Shown here in pieces: positions 33,375 to 43,483 of a DNA stretch of 64,000 nt (positions are counted from its first letter, which is position 1; each line of letters begins with the position of its first letter). The notes beneath the pieces were generated by a model. It did no database searches, was not told the DNA's origin, and worked only from the letters and a program-made list of their open reading frames with translations. Source of the stretch: VAZQ01 sp963725185. GTDB taxonomy: Bacteria; Pseudomonadota; Alphaproteobacteria; Rhizobiales; Xanthobacteraceae. Made by a program: the position numbers and the translations under genes. Where the stretch lies: the NCBI GenBank assembly GCA_963725185.1, contig CAVRXO010000003.1, positions 744,001 to 808,000 of the forward strand, read 5' to 3'.

Positions 33375-34934
33375 CTACTCCCACTCGATGGTGCCCGGCG
33401 GCTTGCTGGTCACGTCGTAGACCACGCGGTTGACGCCCTTGACCTCGTTGATGATGCGGGTGGCGACACGGCCGATGAAGGCCATGTCGAAAGGATAGAA
33501 GTCGGCCGTCATGCCGTCGCTGGAGGTGACCGCGCGCAGGCCGACCACGTAGTCGTAGGTGCGGTAGTCGCCCATCACGCCCACCGTCTTGACCGGCAGC
33601 AGCACCGCGAACGCCTGCCAGATGTCGTCGTAGAGGCCGGCGCGGCGGATCTCCTCGATATAGATCTCGTCGGCGAGGCGCAGGATGTCGAGCTTCTCGC
33701 GCGAGATCTCGCCCGGGCAGCGGATGGCAAGGCCGGGGCCCGGGAACGGGTGGCGGCCGACGAAGATCTCGGGCAGGCCGAGCTCGCGGCCGAGCGCGCG
33801 CACCTCGTCCTTGAACAATTCGCGCAGCGGCTCGATCAGCGCCATGTTCATGCGCGCGGGCAACCCGCCGACATTGTGGTGCGACTTGATGGTAACCGAG
33901 GGACCGCCGGTGAACGATACGCTCTCGATCACGTCGGGATAGAGCGTGCCCTGCGCCAGGAACTTGGCGCCGCCGAGCTTTTTTGCTTCCGCTTCAAACA
34001 CTTCGATGAAGACCCTGCCGATCGCCTTGCGCTTGGCCTCGGGATCGCTGACGCCTTCGAGCGCGGACAGGAATTGCTCCGCCGCATCAACGTGGACGAG
34101 TGGAATGTTGTAGTGGCCGCGGAACAGGCTCACGACCTTCTCGGCTTCCGCCAGCCGCAGCAGGCCATGATCGACGAACACGCAAGTGAGCTGATCGCCG
34201 ATCGCTTCATGGATCAGCACGGCCGCGACCGCGGAATCGACGCCGCCCGAGAGCCCGCAGAGCACCCTGTCCTTGCCGACCTGGCGGCGAATCTTCTCGA
34301 TCGCCTCCTCCTTGAAGGCGCGCATGGTCCAGTCGCCCGCGCAGCCGGCGATGTTGCGCACGAAGTTGCGGATGAGCGCGGCGCCATGGGGCGTGTGCAC
34401 GACCTCGAGATGGAACTGGGTGGCATAGAAGCGGCGCCGCTCGTCGGCGATCATCGAGATCGGGGCATTGGGCGAGGTGCCGACCACCTCGAAGCCGGGC
34501 GGCAGCTGGGTCACGCGGTCGCCGTGGCTCATCCAGACCGGGTAGCGCTCGCCGACCTGCCAGACCCCGTCATAGAGCGCGGAGGGCTTGGTGACCTCGA
34601 CCTCGGCGCGGCCGAACTCGCGATGGTGGCCGCCCTCGACCTTGCCGCCGAGCTGGGCCGCCATGAGCTGCTCGCCATAGCAGATGCCGAGCACCGGCAC
34701 GCCCGCCTCGAAGATCGTCGTGGGGACGCGCGGCGCGCCCTCCTCGAGCACCGAAGCCGGCCCGCCCGACAGGATCACGCCTTTCGGGCGCAGGGCAGCG
34801 AACGCAGCTTGCGCGTTCTGGTACGGCACGATCTCGCAATAGACCTTCTCCTCGCGCACCCGCCGCGCGATCAGCTGGGTCACCTGCGAGCCCAGATCGA
34901 CGATAAGAATCTTGTCGTGCATCCTGTCGGACAT
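33375..34934 (-). CDS. guaA: GMP synthase (glutamine-hydrolysing)
   Basis: 519 residues: a class I glutamine amidotransferase (catalytic Cys in GICYGEQ; His-x-Glu in FHLEVVHTPHG), an ATP pyrophosphatase P-loop (LSGGVDSAV) and a C-terminal dimerisation domain ending YDVTSKPPGTIEWE. It converts XMP to GMP using ATP and glutamine. The usual FHPE is FHLE here, a single Pro-to-Leu change next to the catalytic His. The start MSDRMHDKILIVDLGSQ at 34934 is normal; an in-frame ATG 12 bases later is also possible. guaB lies 4 kb away on the same strand. Confidence 0.97.
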   Translation of the reverse strand: MSDRMHDKILIVDLGSQVTQLIARRVREEKVYCEIVPYQNAQAAFAALRPKGVILSGGPASVLEEGAPRVPTTIFEAGVPVLGICYGEQLMAAQLGGKVEGGHHREFGRAEVEVTKPSALYDGVWQVGERYPVWMSHGDRVTQLPPGFEVVGTSPNAPISMIADERRRFYATQFHLEVVHTPHGAALIRNFVRNIAGCAGDWTMRAFKEEAIEKIRRQVGKDRVLCGLSGGVDSAVAAVLIHEAIGDQLTCVFVDHGLLRLAEAEKVVSLFRGHYNIPLVHVDAAEQFLSALEGVSDPEAKRKAIGRVFIEVFEAEAKKLGGAKFLAQGTLYPDVIESVSFTGGPSVTIKSHHNVGGLPARMNMALIEPLRELFKDEVRALGRELGLPEIFVGRHPFPGPGLAIRCPGEISREKLDILRLADEIYIEEIRRAGLYDDIWQAFAVLLPVKTVGVMGDYRTYDYVVGLRAVTSSDGMTADFYPFDMAFIGRVATRIINEVKGVNRVVYDVTSKPPGTIEWE

Positions 34935-35426
34935 CTCGCCGTCAATTGCTCCCAGATTGCGCTTCGCGCGCCATTAGCTCAATGCGAAGCTGCGGCCGGG
35001 GCCGCTTCCGGCGCGGCGAGCCCGAGCGGGCATCGGGCGGGCCAAGCCTGCAGCAGGCACCCTTCGGGGTGCCGGCAAGGACGAACCCGAAGGCCCGGGC
35101 GGCGCAAGAAACTGCTTCGATATCAAACGGGTGGAGTCCATCTCTCCATCGATCAATCGGATCACAGGACCAAAATCGCGCCGGGATCGAACGGAATCGC
35201 CTAGACCGATTGCCAAGTCTATGTGCCGCTTGCGCACGCATTCGGTCAAGACCACTGACGCTTTCGTCTTGGCCCGACCTCGACGCCGCATGCCGTTGAT
35301 TTCGAAGCGTTTTCATTCGCATCACCCGCTGCGATTTCAACCGCATACGGCTTTCGCGCCGCAATGGCGCAATGGTATAGGTGGGCTTCTTTGCTCCGGA
35401 TTTCTCCCAACCCCAACGAGGCACTC
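34935..35426. other. Intergenic region upstream of guaA and the S74 gene
   Basis: Divergent spacer. It contains GC-rich hairpins (for example caggcacccttcggggtgcc near 35052) but no recognisable gene or riboswitch. Confidence 0.4.
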
Positions 35427-36860
35427 ATGCGAAACCACTTCTGGCGGCTGGTCGTGCTCGTCGCATTCGCGTCGGCGCTCACAAGTGTCTCGGCCCGCGC
35501 CGACGACGAGGGTTATTACACTTTCGCCTCCGCGCTTTCGCCGGCAAACAGCAGTTTCTGCATCAACGTGCCGGGCGCGGACTATCAGCCGGGCAAACGG
35601 GTTTCGCTGCTCGGCTGCGCCAAGGCTCCCAATCAAATCTTCGAGCTTGCGAACGGCAGCAACCTGACCGCGGGCGGGCTCTGCCTCGACGGTCTTTCCT
35701 CCAACAAGGGCCAGCCCCCGGGCGCCGGCGACCCCGTGGTGCTGGCCGAATGCGACGGCAGCGATCATCAGGTGTGGGAGCTGGATCCGTTCACCAGCAA
35801 CGCCTCCCTGTTCTCGATCGTCGATCCGGCGGGCCTGTGCGTCACGGTCGACGGCGCCAATGCCGCACCGGGGACGCCGCTGGTGCTGGCGCAATGCGCC
35901 GAGATGCAGAATCAGGGCTGGGTCGAAGGCGAGGCGGCGCGGCCGATTCCCGTTCGCGGCCAAGGCGGCGCCTATCTGGGCGGCTACGGCAACTATGAGG
36001 AGGCCGAATACTATTGGTACGGAGGTCACCGTTACTGTTGGTACGATGGCGGATGGCACGGCGGGGGTTGGTACTGGTGCGGCGAAAACAACCACAACGG
36101 CATCGGCTGGGGCGGACCGATCGGTTGGCATTTCTGGTACCATTTCGGCCACAAGTGGTTGAACCATCCGGTGGTTTTCAAAGCCTTCCTCGGCAAGCAA
36201 GCACACAAGCATGACGTGCTGGCGGTAAAGGGCGGCAAGAACTTCCAAGGCGGGAAAGGCAACCAGGGTGCCAAAGGCAACCAGGGTAATCAGGGCAATC
36301 AAGGAGCCCAGGGTGGCGGCAACAAGGGTGGTGGCGGCAACAAAGGCGGCGGCGGAAACAAGGGCGGTGGTGGCGGTGGCGGCAAGGGCGGTGGTGGCGG
36401 CAAGGGCGGCGGCGGTGGCGGCAAGGGCGGCGGTGGTGGCGGCAAGGGCGGCGGTGGTGGCGGCAAGGGCGGCGGTGGTGGCGGCAAGGGCGGCGGTGGT
36501 GGCGGCAAGGGCGGCGGTGGTGGCGGCAAGGGCGGCGGCGCTGGCGGTGGTGGCAAGGGTGGTGGTGGCGGCGGAGGAGGCAAAGGCAAGCATCCGTCCG
36601 ACATCCGTCTCAAGCAAGACGTGGTCCCGCTGGCTCGGCTGGACGACGGCATCGAGCTCTACCGATTCCGCTACAAGGGCAGCGATCCGACGATCTATGT
36701 CGGCGTGATTGCGCAAGAGGTGCAAACGGTCATGCCGAGCGCCGTCTCGCGCGGTCGCAACGGATATCTGCAGGTCGATTACGACCATCTCGGCCTCCGG
36801 TTCATGACCTGGGACGCGTGGGTCCATCGCAGCGGCGGCGAGTTCCGGCCTGCGAACTGA
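35427..36860 (+). CDS. Secreted ricin-type lectin / Gly-Lys-rich / peptidase S74 protein
   Basis: 477 residues from ATG 35427. A signal peptide ends at SARA (residue 25). Residues 28-170 are a ricin-type beta-trefoil lectin, shown by QxW-like motifs NQIFEL, HQVWEL, NQGWVE and paired Cys. Residues 190-260 are Tyr/Trp/Gly/His rich. Residues 265-388 are a Gly-Lys low-complexity run coded by a 21-base repeat. The C-terminal 87 residues form an intramolecular chaperone of the peptidase S74 type: SDIRLKQDV (Ser391, Lys396) and GVIAQEVQTVMPSAV. S74 domains are usually autocleaving tails of phage or surface fibres. No phage genes are near. Probably an exported carbohydrate-binding fibre. Confidence 0.8.
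   Translation: MRNHFWRLVVLVAFASALTSVSARADDEGYYTFASALSPANSSFCINVPGADYQPGKRVSLLGCAKAPNQIFELANGSNLTAGGLCLDGLSSNKGQPPGAGDPVVLAECDGSDHQVWELDPFTSNASLFSIVDPAGLCVTVDGANAAPGTPLVLAQCAEMQNQGWVEGEAARPIPVRGQGGAYLGGYGNYEEAEYYWYGGHRYCWYDGGWHGGGWYWCGENNHNGIGWGGPIGWHFWYHFGHKWLNHPVVFKAFLGKQAHKHDVLAVKGGKNFQGGKGNQGAKGNQGNQGNQGAQGGGNKGGGGNKGGGGNKGGGGGGGKGGGGGKGGGGGGKGGGGGGKGGGGGGKGGGGGGKGGGGGGKGGGGGGKGGGAGGGGKGGGGGGGGKGKHPSDIRLKQDVVPLARLDDGIELYRFRYKGSDPTIYVGVIAQEVQTVMPSAVSRGRNGYLQVDYDHLGLRFMTWDAWVHRSGGEFRPAN
36308..36590 (+). repeat. In-frame tandem repeat coding (GGGGGKG)n
   Basis: Units of 21 bases (GGCGGCAAGGGCGGCGGTGG plus one) repeat six or more times, with degenerate copies at both ends. The tract is prone to slippage, and an assembly may miscount units. 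Confidence 0.85.
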
Positions 36861-36882
36861 CGCTACGAAAATTCAATTCGCC

Positions 36883-36912
36883 CGGACGCGAGCGCTTGGT
36901 GCTCGCGTTCGG
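36883..36912. terminator. Hairpin between the converging S74 and rsmB genes
   Basis: CGGACGCGAGC / GCTCGCGTTCG stem with a 7-base loop. Lying between convergent genes it could stop both, but no T-run is present. Confidence 0.4.
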
Positions 36913-36987
36913 TTGATCGGCAGGAGCGCCTTCGGTGAGCCGAGAGCGCTCCTTTTGTTCGTCAAGGCTGCCCACTGACCGTTCCGG

Positions 36988-38344
36988 TCACCACTCCGTG
37001 ACGGTGGCGTCCGTGACATCGGATTGCGTACGGGTGGCGGCCTCGGCGCGGCGCATCAGCACCGACACGAAGAAGCCGTCCGTCTCGGTGCGCCGCGGCG
37101 TCATCAAGAGCCCCTCCCCCGTCATGAGCGCGGCATGCTGGAACACCAGCGCGCGCTCGCCGAGCGGCCGCGTCACCTCGGCGCCGGTCATGGCGATGAA
37201 ATCCGGGTGCCGCGCCAGAAATCCGCGCACCTGGTCGCCGTTCTCCTCGTCCAGCAGCGAGCAGGTGACGTAGACGATGCGGCCGCCCGGCTTGATGAGG
37301 CCGACCGCGCGGTCGATGAGCGCGGCCTGCTCCTGCACCCGGATGTCGAGCGCGCCCGGGCGCATGCGCCACTTGGCGTCCGGATTGCGTCGCCAGGCGC
37401 CGATGCCGGTGCAAGGCGCATCGATCAGCACCCGGTCGGCGCGGCCGGCGAGATCGGCCAGAACGTCGCCGACGCCTTTGGGCGTGAGGATCTGGACATT
37501 GCGGGCACCGGCGCGGGCGACGCGCTCGTGGATGGGCGCAAGCCGCCGCTTGTCGCTGTCGGTCGCATAGATCTGGCCCTGGTTTCCCATGATGGCCGCG
37601 AGCGCCAGCGTCTTGCCGCCGGCGCCGGCGCAGAGATCGACGACATGCTGGCCCGGACGCGCATCGACCAGCAGGGCCGCCAGTTGCGAGCCCTCGTCCT
37701 GCACCTCGACCAGGCCCTTGATGAAGGCCGGCTCGGCGTGGACCGCCGGGTTCTTGGCCTGCGGGTCGAGCCGGATGCGCAAATCCCTGCGCCGACCAGC
37801 GTGTCGGCTCGGCGCCCAGATGGGCGAGCGCGGCCGCGACCCGCTCGCGCTCGGCCTTGAGCGCGTTGACGCGCAGATCGAGCGGCGCGCGGCTGGCGAG
37901 CGCGGCGCCCTCCGCCGCGCGCTCGGCGCCGAACACGCGGGCAAGGTGCGCATCGAGCCATTCCGGATAGTCGCCGGCGACCCAGGGCGGCGCGCCCGCG
38001 AGCGTCCCACCTTCAAGCGCCGCGCGTTCGTTCGCCTCGAGCGGGGCCGGCGAATGGCCACTGCCGTCGAAGAGGCGCGCGATCGCGTCCACATCGAGCT
38101 TGCGCTCGAGCCGCAGCATGCCGAGCGCCAGGGCGCGCGGCCTGTCGGCGCCCATCAGGCAAGCCGCCGAGGCCTTGCGGCGCATCACATCGTAGACGAG
38201 GCCCGCGATGGCGGCGCGATCGCCGGAACCGGCGAAGCGGCGCGCCAAGCCCCAGGCCTTCAGCGCGTCGGCCGCCGGCCGGCGTTGCGCCTCGATCTCG
38301 GCGAGGACCTCGATGGCTGCGGATAGGCGGGCGCCGGGCGTCAT
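36988..38344 (-). pseudogene. rsmB: RsmB-family rRNA cytosine-C5 methyltransferase, frame broken by one base
   Basis: Reading starts at ATG 38344 (MTPGARLSAAIEVLAEIEAQ), overlapping the MAPEG stop as ATGA. The N-terminal NusB-like and PUA-like segments run to EPTRWSAQG; near 37782 the frame must shift by one base (extra A in AAA on the plus strand) to continue LRIRLDPQAKNPAVHAEPAF. The methyltransferase core follows: VVDLCAGAGGKTLALA, motif IV DAPCTGIGAWRRNPD, motif VI VTCSLLDEENGD with the catalytic Cys. About 451 residues joined. It methylates 16S rRNA C967 in E. coli. The indel may be a sequence error. Confidence 0.8.
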
Positions 38345-38763
38345 ATCCCGACGACAATGTCCAGAATGTAGCCCGCCCACATGATCGCGAGCACGATCGC
38401 GCCCAGGATGAAGGCCAGGCCGCGCCGGCGCACGTGGTTGTCGGTCACGTGGATGGTGGCCTGAATCACGCGCAGGATCACGAACAGCCAAGCCAAGGCC
38501 ACGAATGCCGTGCCGGCATGGTGGGTATCCCAGGCCAGGATGGTCAGCACGTAGAACAGCATCGGCAATTCGAGTTGATTGTGGAACGCGTTGGCGACCT
38601 GGGTGGCGTGCGGCGGCCAGTTCGGCTCGCGCAGCGCGATGTCGCGCGTCGCCACCGCGCCGCCCATCACGGCGCGCGTGCGCAAGACAGCCATCCAGAA
38701 CAGCAGTGCGAAGGTGAGGATCACCTCGACGAAGAGCGGCAGCAGAACTTCGCGGATGGTCAT
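38341..38763 (-). CDS. MAPEG-family membrane protein
   Basis: 140 residues from ATG 38763 (MTIREVLLPLFVEVILTFAL); a GTG at 38775 is possible. Four helices, with RTRAVMGGAVATRDIALREP, NAFHNQLELPMLFYVLTIL and VILRVIQATIHVTDNHVRRR typical of MAPEG proteins (membrane-associated glutathione/eicosanoid metabolism). The NQ-E-P-FY motif is the usual signature. Coupled to rsmB by ATGA overlap. Confidence 0.9.
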   Translation of the reverse strand: MTIREVLLPLFVEVILTFALLFWMAVLRTRAVMGGAVATRDIALREPNWPPHATQVANAFHNQLELPMLFYVLTILAWDTHHAGTAFVALAWLFVILRVIQATIHVTDNHVRRRGLAFILGAIVLAIMWAGYILDIVVGI

Positions 38764-38797
38764 GGGTTTCCACACACAGCGTTTCGCAAATGAATCC

Positions 38798-38958
38798 GTA
38801 GGGTGGGCAAAGGCGGCCCCAGCTTCAATCTATTCACTGCGCGGATTCCGCCGTGCCCACGCGCAACGTCGAAGGATCTGCGAACGCGTCCGCGTGGGCA
38901 CGGCGGAATGGGCATCGTGCCAATGCGGCAGAACCTCGGCCGCCTTTGCCCACCCTAC
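38798..38958. repeat. 161-bp palindromic dispersed repeat (copy C)
   Basis: Same outer arms (gtagggtgggcaaaggcggc and complement) as copies A and B at 5987 and 6979, but with a more divergent middle. It lies between guaB and the MAPEG gene. Confidence 0.8.
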
Positions 38959-38977
38959 TGATCCGTTTCATGGAAGC

Positions 38978-40495
<1,518 letters not shown>

Positions 40496-40855
40496 CGCCA
40501 ACTCCTGTCGCCCGCTTGCGGGCTTTGCCCGTTCGCGGGCCCTGCCCGGTCGTGGGCCTGATTTGGTGTCGTCGCCGACCGCCGGAAAGAGGCGGCCCGC
40601 CGCGAGACCTGAGCCCCGCGCCCGAATCGACGACCCATTTTGGGTTGGCGGAGGTCGATAGCACGGCAAGGGGGCGATGCCTAGGGGGCTTTGGGGACTC
40701 CTGGCGCCTCCTGGGTCACCCCGTTAGCTCGGCAACAATGCCCGGCACCTCCAAACCTTTGCCGCGGGTACGCTGCGACTTGCGGGCCATGCGACAAGAG
40801 ATACGGCTGCTGCCCGCCGACGTCTTCGACGCTCGGCTTGAGTTTACGGACACCA
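40496..40855. other. Intergenic region upstream of guaB
   Basis: Between the guaB start and the end of the Clp-domain gene. GC-rich hairpins are possible near 40515-40560 (cgggctttgcccgttcgcgg). No gene or known riboswitch was recognised. Confidence 0.4.
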
Positions 40856-41758
40856 TCAGGGCAATGAGCTTCGCTCCAGAACGCATTGGAGTGGATGCTG
40901 ATGCTCGCGTGCGAAGTTAAGGACCTCCGTCACTTTCGCCTCGGCGACGTCGTACGGATACGTCCCGCACAGGCCGCCCCCGTTCTCATGGATATGAAGC
41001 ATGGTCCGCGTGGCGGTCTCGCGGTCCATGTCGAACACGCGCTCCAGGAGGTCGACGACGAACTCCATCGGCGTGTAATCGTCATTCAGGAGGCGCACTT
41101 CGGCCAATAGTTTGGAGGAGTTGTCCGAGACATTCTGTGGCCCGGGTGCCTTCCCGCCGGCACGGTCATCCGAAACCCCTTTGGCGATCTGGTGGCTGAG
41201 GTAGCGCGTCGCGTCGTAGCGCGTCATGCCCTGTTCGTGCAGGAAATGGGCGACACGACTTTCGCGCTCCGCGAAAATGGCCACCAGCACATCGGCCCCA
41301 GTGACCTCCTCCCGCCCGGACGACTGGACTTGGATCGTCGCACCCTGCACGACGCGGTGGAAGTCAGGTGTGGGCTTGGAATCCTTGTTGCCGTCGCTGA
41401 CCGGGTTTTCCAGCTCCGAATCGAGATAGGTGGTGAGGCCATGGCGCAACGTGTCGAGGTCGACACTGCAAGCCCGCATCACCGCCGCCGCGTCCTGGTC
41501 ATCGATCAGAGCCAGCAGGAGGTGCTCGAGAGTTGCATATTCGCGGGGCGGCTCATTGGCGAGCGCCGAGGCCCGCTGAATGGATTGCTCAAGGCTGCGC
41601 GAGAAGGTCGGCATGGGGGCAGACGATTCCTCATCACCACGTAGAGTGGCCACAGAGATTTCCACGCATTCGTGACACAACTGGTTCGTGCCGCACAGCG
41701 AGCAATATAGGGTCGGCGCCCGATCGCCATCAACTGCGTTGCTCATTTCCGAGTTCAT
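40856..41758 (-). CDS. Zinc-finger / Clp-N / ClpS fusion protein
   Basis: 300 residues. At residues 17-35 LYCSLCGTNQLCHECVEIS has four Cys (19, 22, 28, 31) and resembles a shortened ClpX zinc-binding domain. Residues 50-195 resemble the ClpA/ClpB N-terminal repeat domain (EYATLEHLLLALIDDQDAAA, EVTGADVLVAIFAERESRVA). Residues 218-296 are a ClpS adaptor (LLNDDYTPMEFVVDLLERVF, MLHIHENGGGLCGTYPYDVA); the N-degron pocket residues Asn225, Asp226, Asp227, Thr229, Met231 and His257 are kept. There is no AAA+ ATPase. It may deliver N-degron substrates to, or compete at, ClpAP. Start 41758 has a weak ribosome-binding site; ATG 41746 is an alternative. Confidence 0.85.
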   Translation of the reverse strand: MNSEMSNAVDGDRAPTLYCSLCGTNQLCHECVEISVATLRGDEESSAPMPTFSRSLEQSIQRASALANEPPREYATLEHLLLALIDDQDAAAVMRACSVDLDTLRHGLTTYLDSELENPVSDGNKDSKPTPDFHRVVQGATIQVQSSGREEVTGADVLVAIFAERESRVAHFLHEQGMTRYDATRYLSHQIAKGVSDDRAGGKAPGPQNVSDNSSKLLAEVRLLNDDYTPMEFVVDLLERVFDMDRETATRTMLHIHENGGGLCGTYPYDVAEAKVTEVLNFAREHQHPLQCVLERSSLP

Positions 41759-41934
41759 CGTTTCCAGGCGGGAGGCGACTCGCGGCCTTCAGCGCCAAAC
41801 GCAGCGGGCATCTGGGATTGACAGTTCAGATTTTCAACCGTGGACGGTAGGATTCTACACGACCAACAATGGCAAATTTCAATGTCACCCCGGAGCGGGG
41901 ACTGGGAGCACCGATATCGTCCATGGCGACGAAT

Positions 41935-43293
41935 TCACGCCCCCTTGACGGTCCAGTCCGCGAGGTTGGCGGATTGGCCGATCAGGGCGAGGCCGGATGC
42001 GATCGACTCGAACTGGTCGCCCGATGCGATGCGTTCGCTGCCGAAGCGCTGGTCGAAGAGCCGCCGGATCGCGGGATGAACGACGACCCGCCGGTCAGGA
42101 ACACCTGGTCGATCCCGGCGGCGGTGACGCCGGCATTCTCCAGGGCTTCGTCGACGGTTGCGGCGAGGCGGTCGATATCCTCGGCGATCCAGGCCTCGAA
42201 CTCTCTCCGCGCGATCGGCTGCCGGATATCGATGTCGCCGTGCTGGAACCGGAACTCGGTCAGATCCTGCGTCGTCGACAATTCCGTCTTGGCGCGCGAG
42301 ACGGCGCGATAGAGCAACAGGCCGAGGTCGTTCTCGACGATCTCGATGAACTTGTGCAACGGTTCGGGATCGAGCGCCAGGCGGGCAAGCTTGCCCAACT
42401 CCTTGAGCTCGCCCGACGTCTTCATCATCGCCAGTTGGTTCCAGCGCGCGAAGTTGGCAAAGTAGCTCTGCGGCATCGACAGGATCTTGCCGAACGATTT
42501 GTACTGCCCGTCCTTGCCCAGCCGCGGCGAGACGACCGCCTCGATGATGCGATAGTCGAAGGTATCGCCGGCGATGCCGATGCCGGCGTGACCGAGCGGC
42601 CGCGGCTCCAGCCGGCCGCCGCGGCGCGCGAACCGAACGACCGAAAAATCGCTGGTGCCGCCGCCGAAATCGGCAACCAGCACGACCGCATCGGCGCGCA
42701 GCCGCTGCGCGAAGAAGAAAGCCGCGCCGACCGGTTCGTACACATAGTGCTCGTTGCGGACGCCCAGCCGATCGAACGCCGCCCGGTAGCGGCTGCCGGC
42801 CAGCGCATCGTCCGGATTGCCGCCCGAGAACCTGACCGGGCGTCCGACCACGATGCCGCTGGCGCTGTCGAGGGGCGAGGACGCCGGCGTTGCGCCACAA
42901 GGTGCGAAAGAACGTCGCCATCAGGTCCTCGAACTCGAACCGCCGGTGGAAGATCCGCGTGTCCTTGAAGGCGCGGCTCGCCGCAAAGGTCTTGAAGGAC
43001 TGGATGAAACGATGCGTGCCGGTGCCTTCCAGGAATTGCCGGATGGCCCAGGGGCCGCCCTCGACCTGCGTTTGCGCCGCTGCGCCTTGGCCCTCCTCCC
43101 AGAAGCAGAGCGCCGACATGTAGACGCGCAGCACCTCCTCCCCGCAGGCAAACGTGAGGACCTCGACCTGGCCATCGGGATCGGCGAGCGCGATGACGGT
43201 GTTGGTGGTGCCGAAATCGATGCCGACGCTGCGCCCGAGCGGTGTCTGCGATCCTGTCACGATCTGCTCCGCCTCAAGGCGACGTGGGTTCAT
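41935..43293 (-). pseudogene. Hsp70-family ATPase, two compensating frameshifts
   Basis: The start MNPRRLEAEQIVTGSQTPLG leads into the phosphate-1 loop SVGIDFGTTNTVIAL. Near 42873 one extra base (GGGG run) shifts the frame, after which come VVGRPVRFSGGNPDDALAG, EPVGAAFFFAQRL, and the phosphate-2 motif VADFGGGTSDFSVV, and VFLTGGSSFIP. Near 42070 one missing base restores the original frame (AIRRLFDQRFGSERI...). About 452 residues, with only the actin-like ATPase and no clear substrate-binding domain, as in YegD-like Hsp70 proteins. Both breaks could be sequence errors. Confidence 0.75.
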
Positions 43294-43352
43294 GGATGCG
43301 GGCCGCGAAGCGGCCTCACCAGGGCGCCCCGCGGCCGCGATCAGAGCAAAAG

Positions 43353-43388
43353 AAAAGGCCCGGTTCGGTTTCCCGCCCGGGCGCTTTT
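43353..43388 (-). terminator. Terminator hairpin after the autotransporter gene
   Basis: AAAAGGCCCGG ... CCGGGCGCTTTT stem with T-rich flanks on both strands, 95 bases beyond the autotransporter stop and before the Hsp70-like start. Confidence 0.55.
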
Positions 43389-43483
43389 CGTCAGCTTCGA
43401 TTGCGCGAGTAATCCGATCTTCCTGGTCGTGTCAAGAAGTGCGGATCTTGGAGGACCTGCTCATGGGCAACGCGCCGCGCGCT

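Noticed and set aside
33087..35204. 705-codon open frame opposite guaA
   Set aside because: It is the antisense shadow of guaA in GC-rich DNA; its translation has no recognisable domain and an Arg/Asp/Ala/His-rich composition.
36308..36590. Regular short repeats that might suggest a CRISPR array
   Set aside because: The units are contiguous, lack unique spacers and code in frame for a Gly-Lys stalk.
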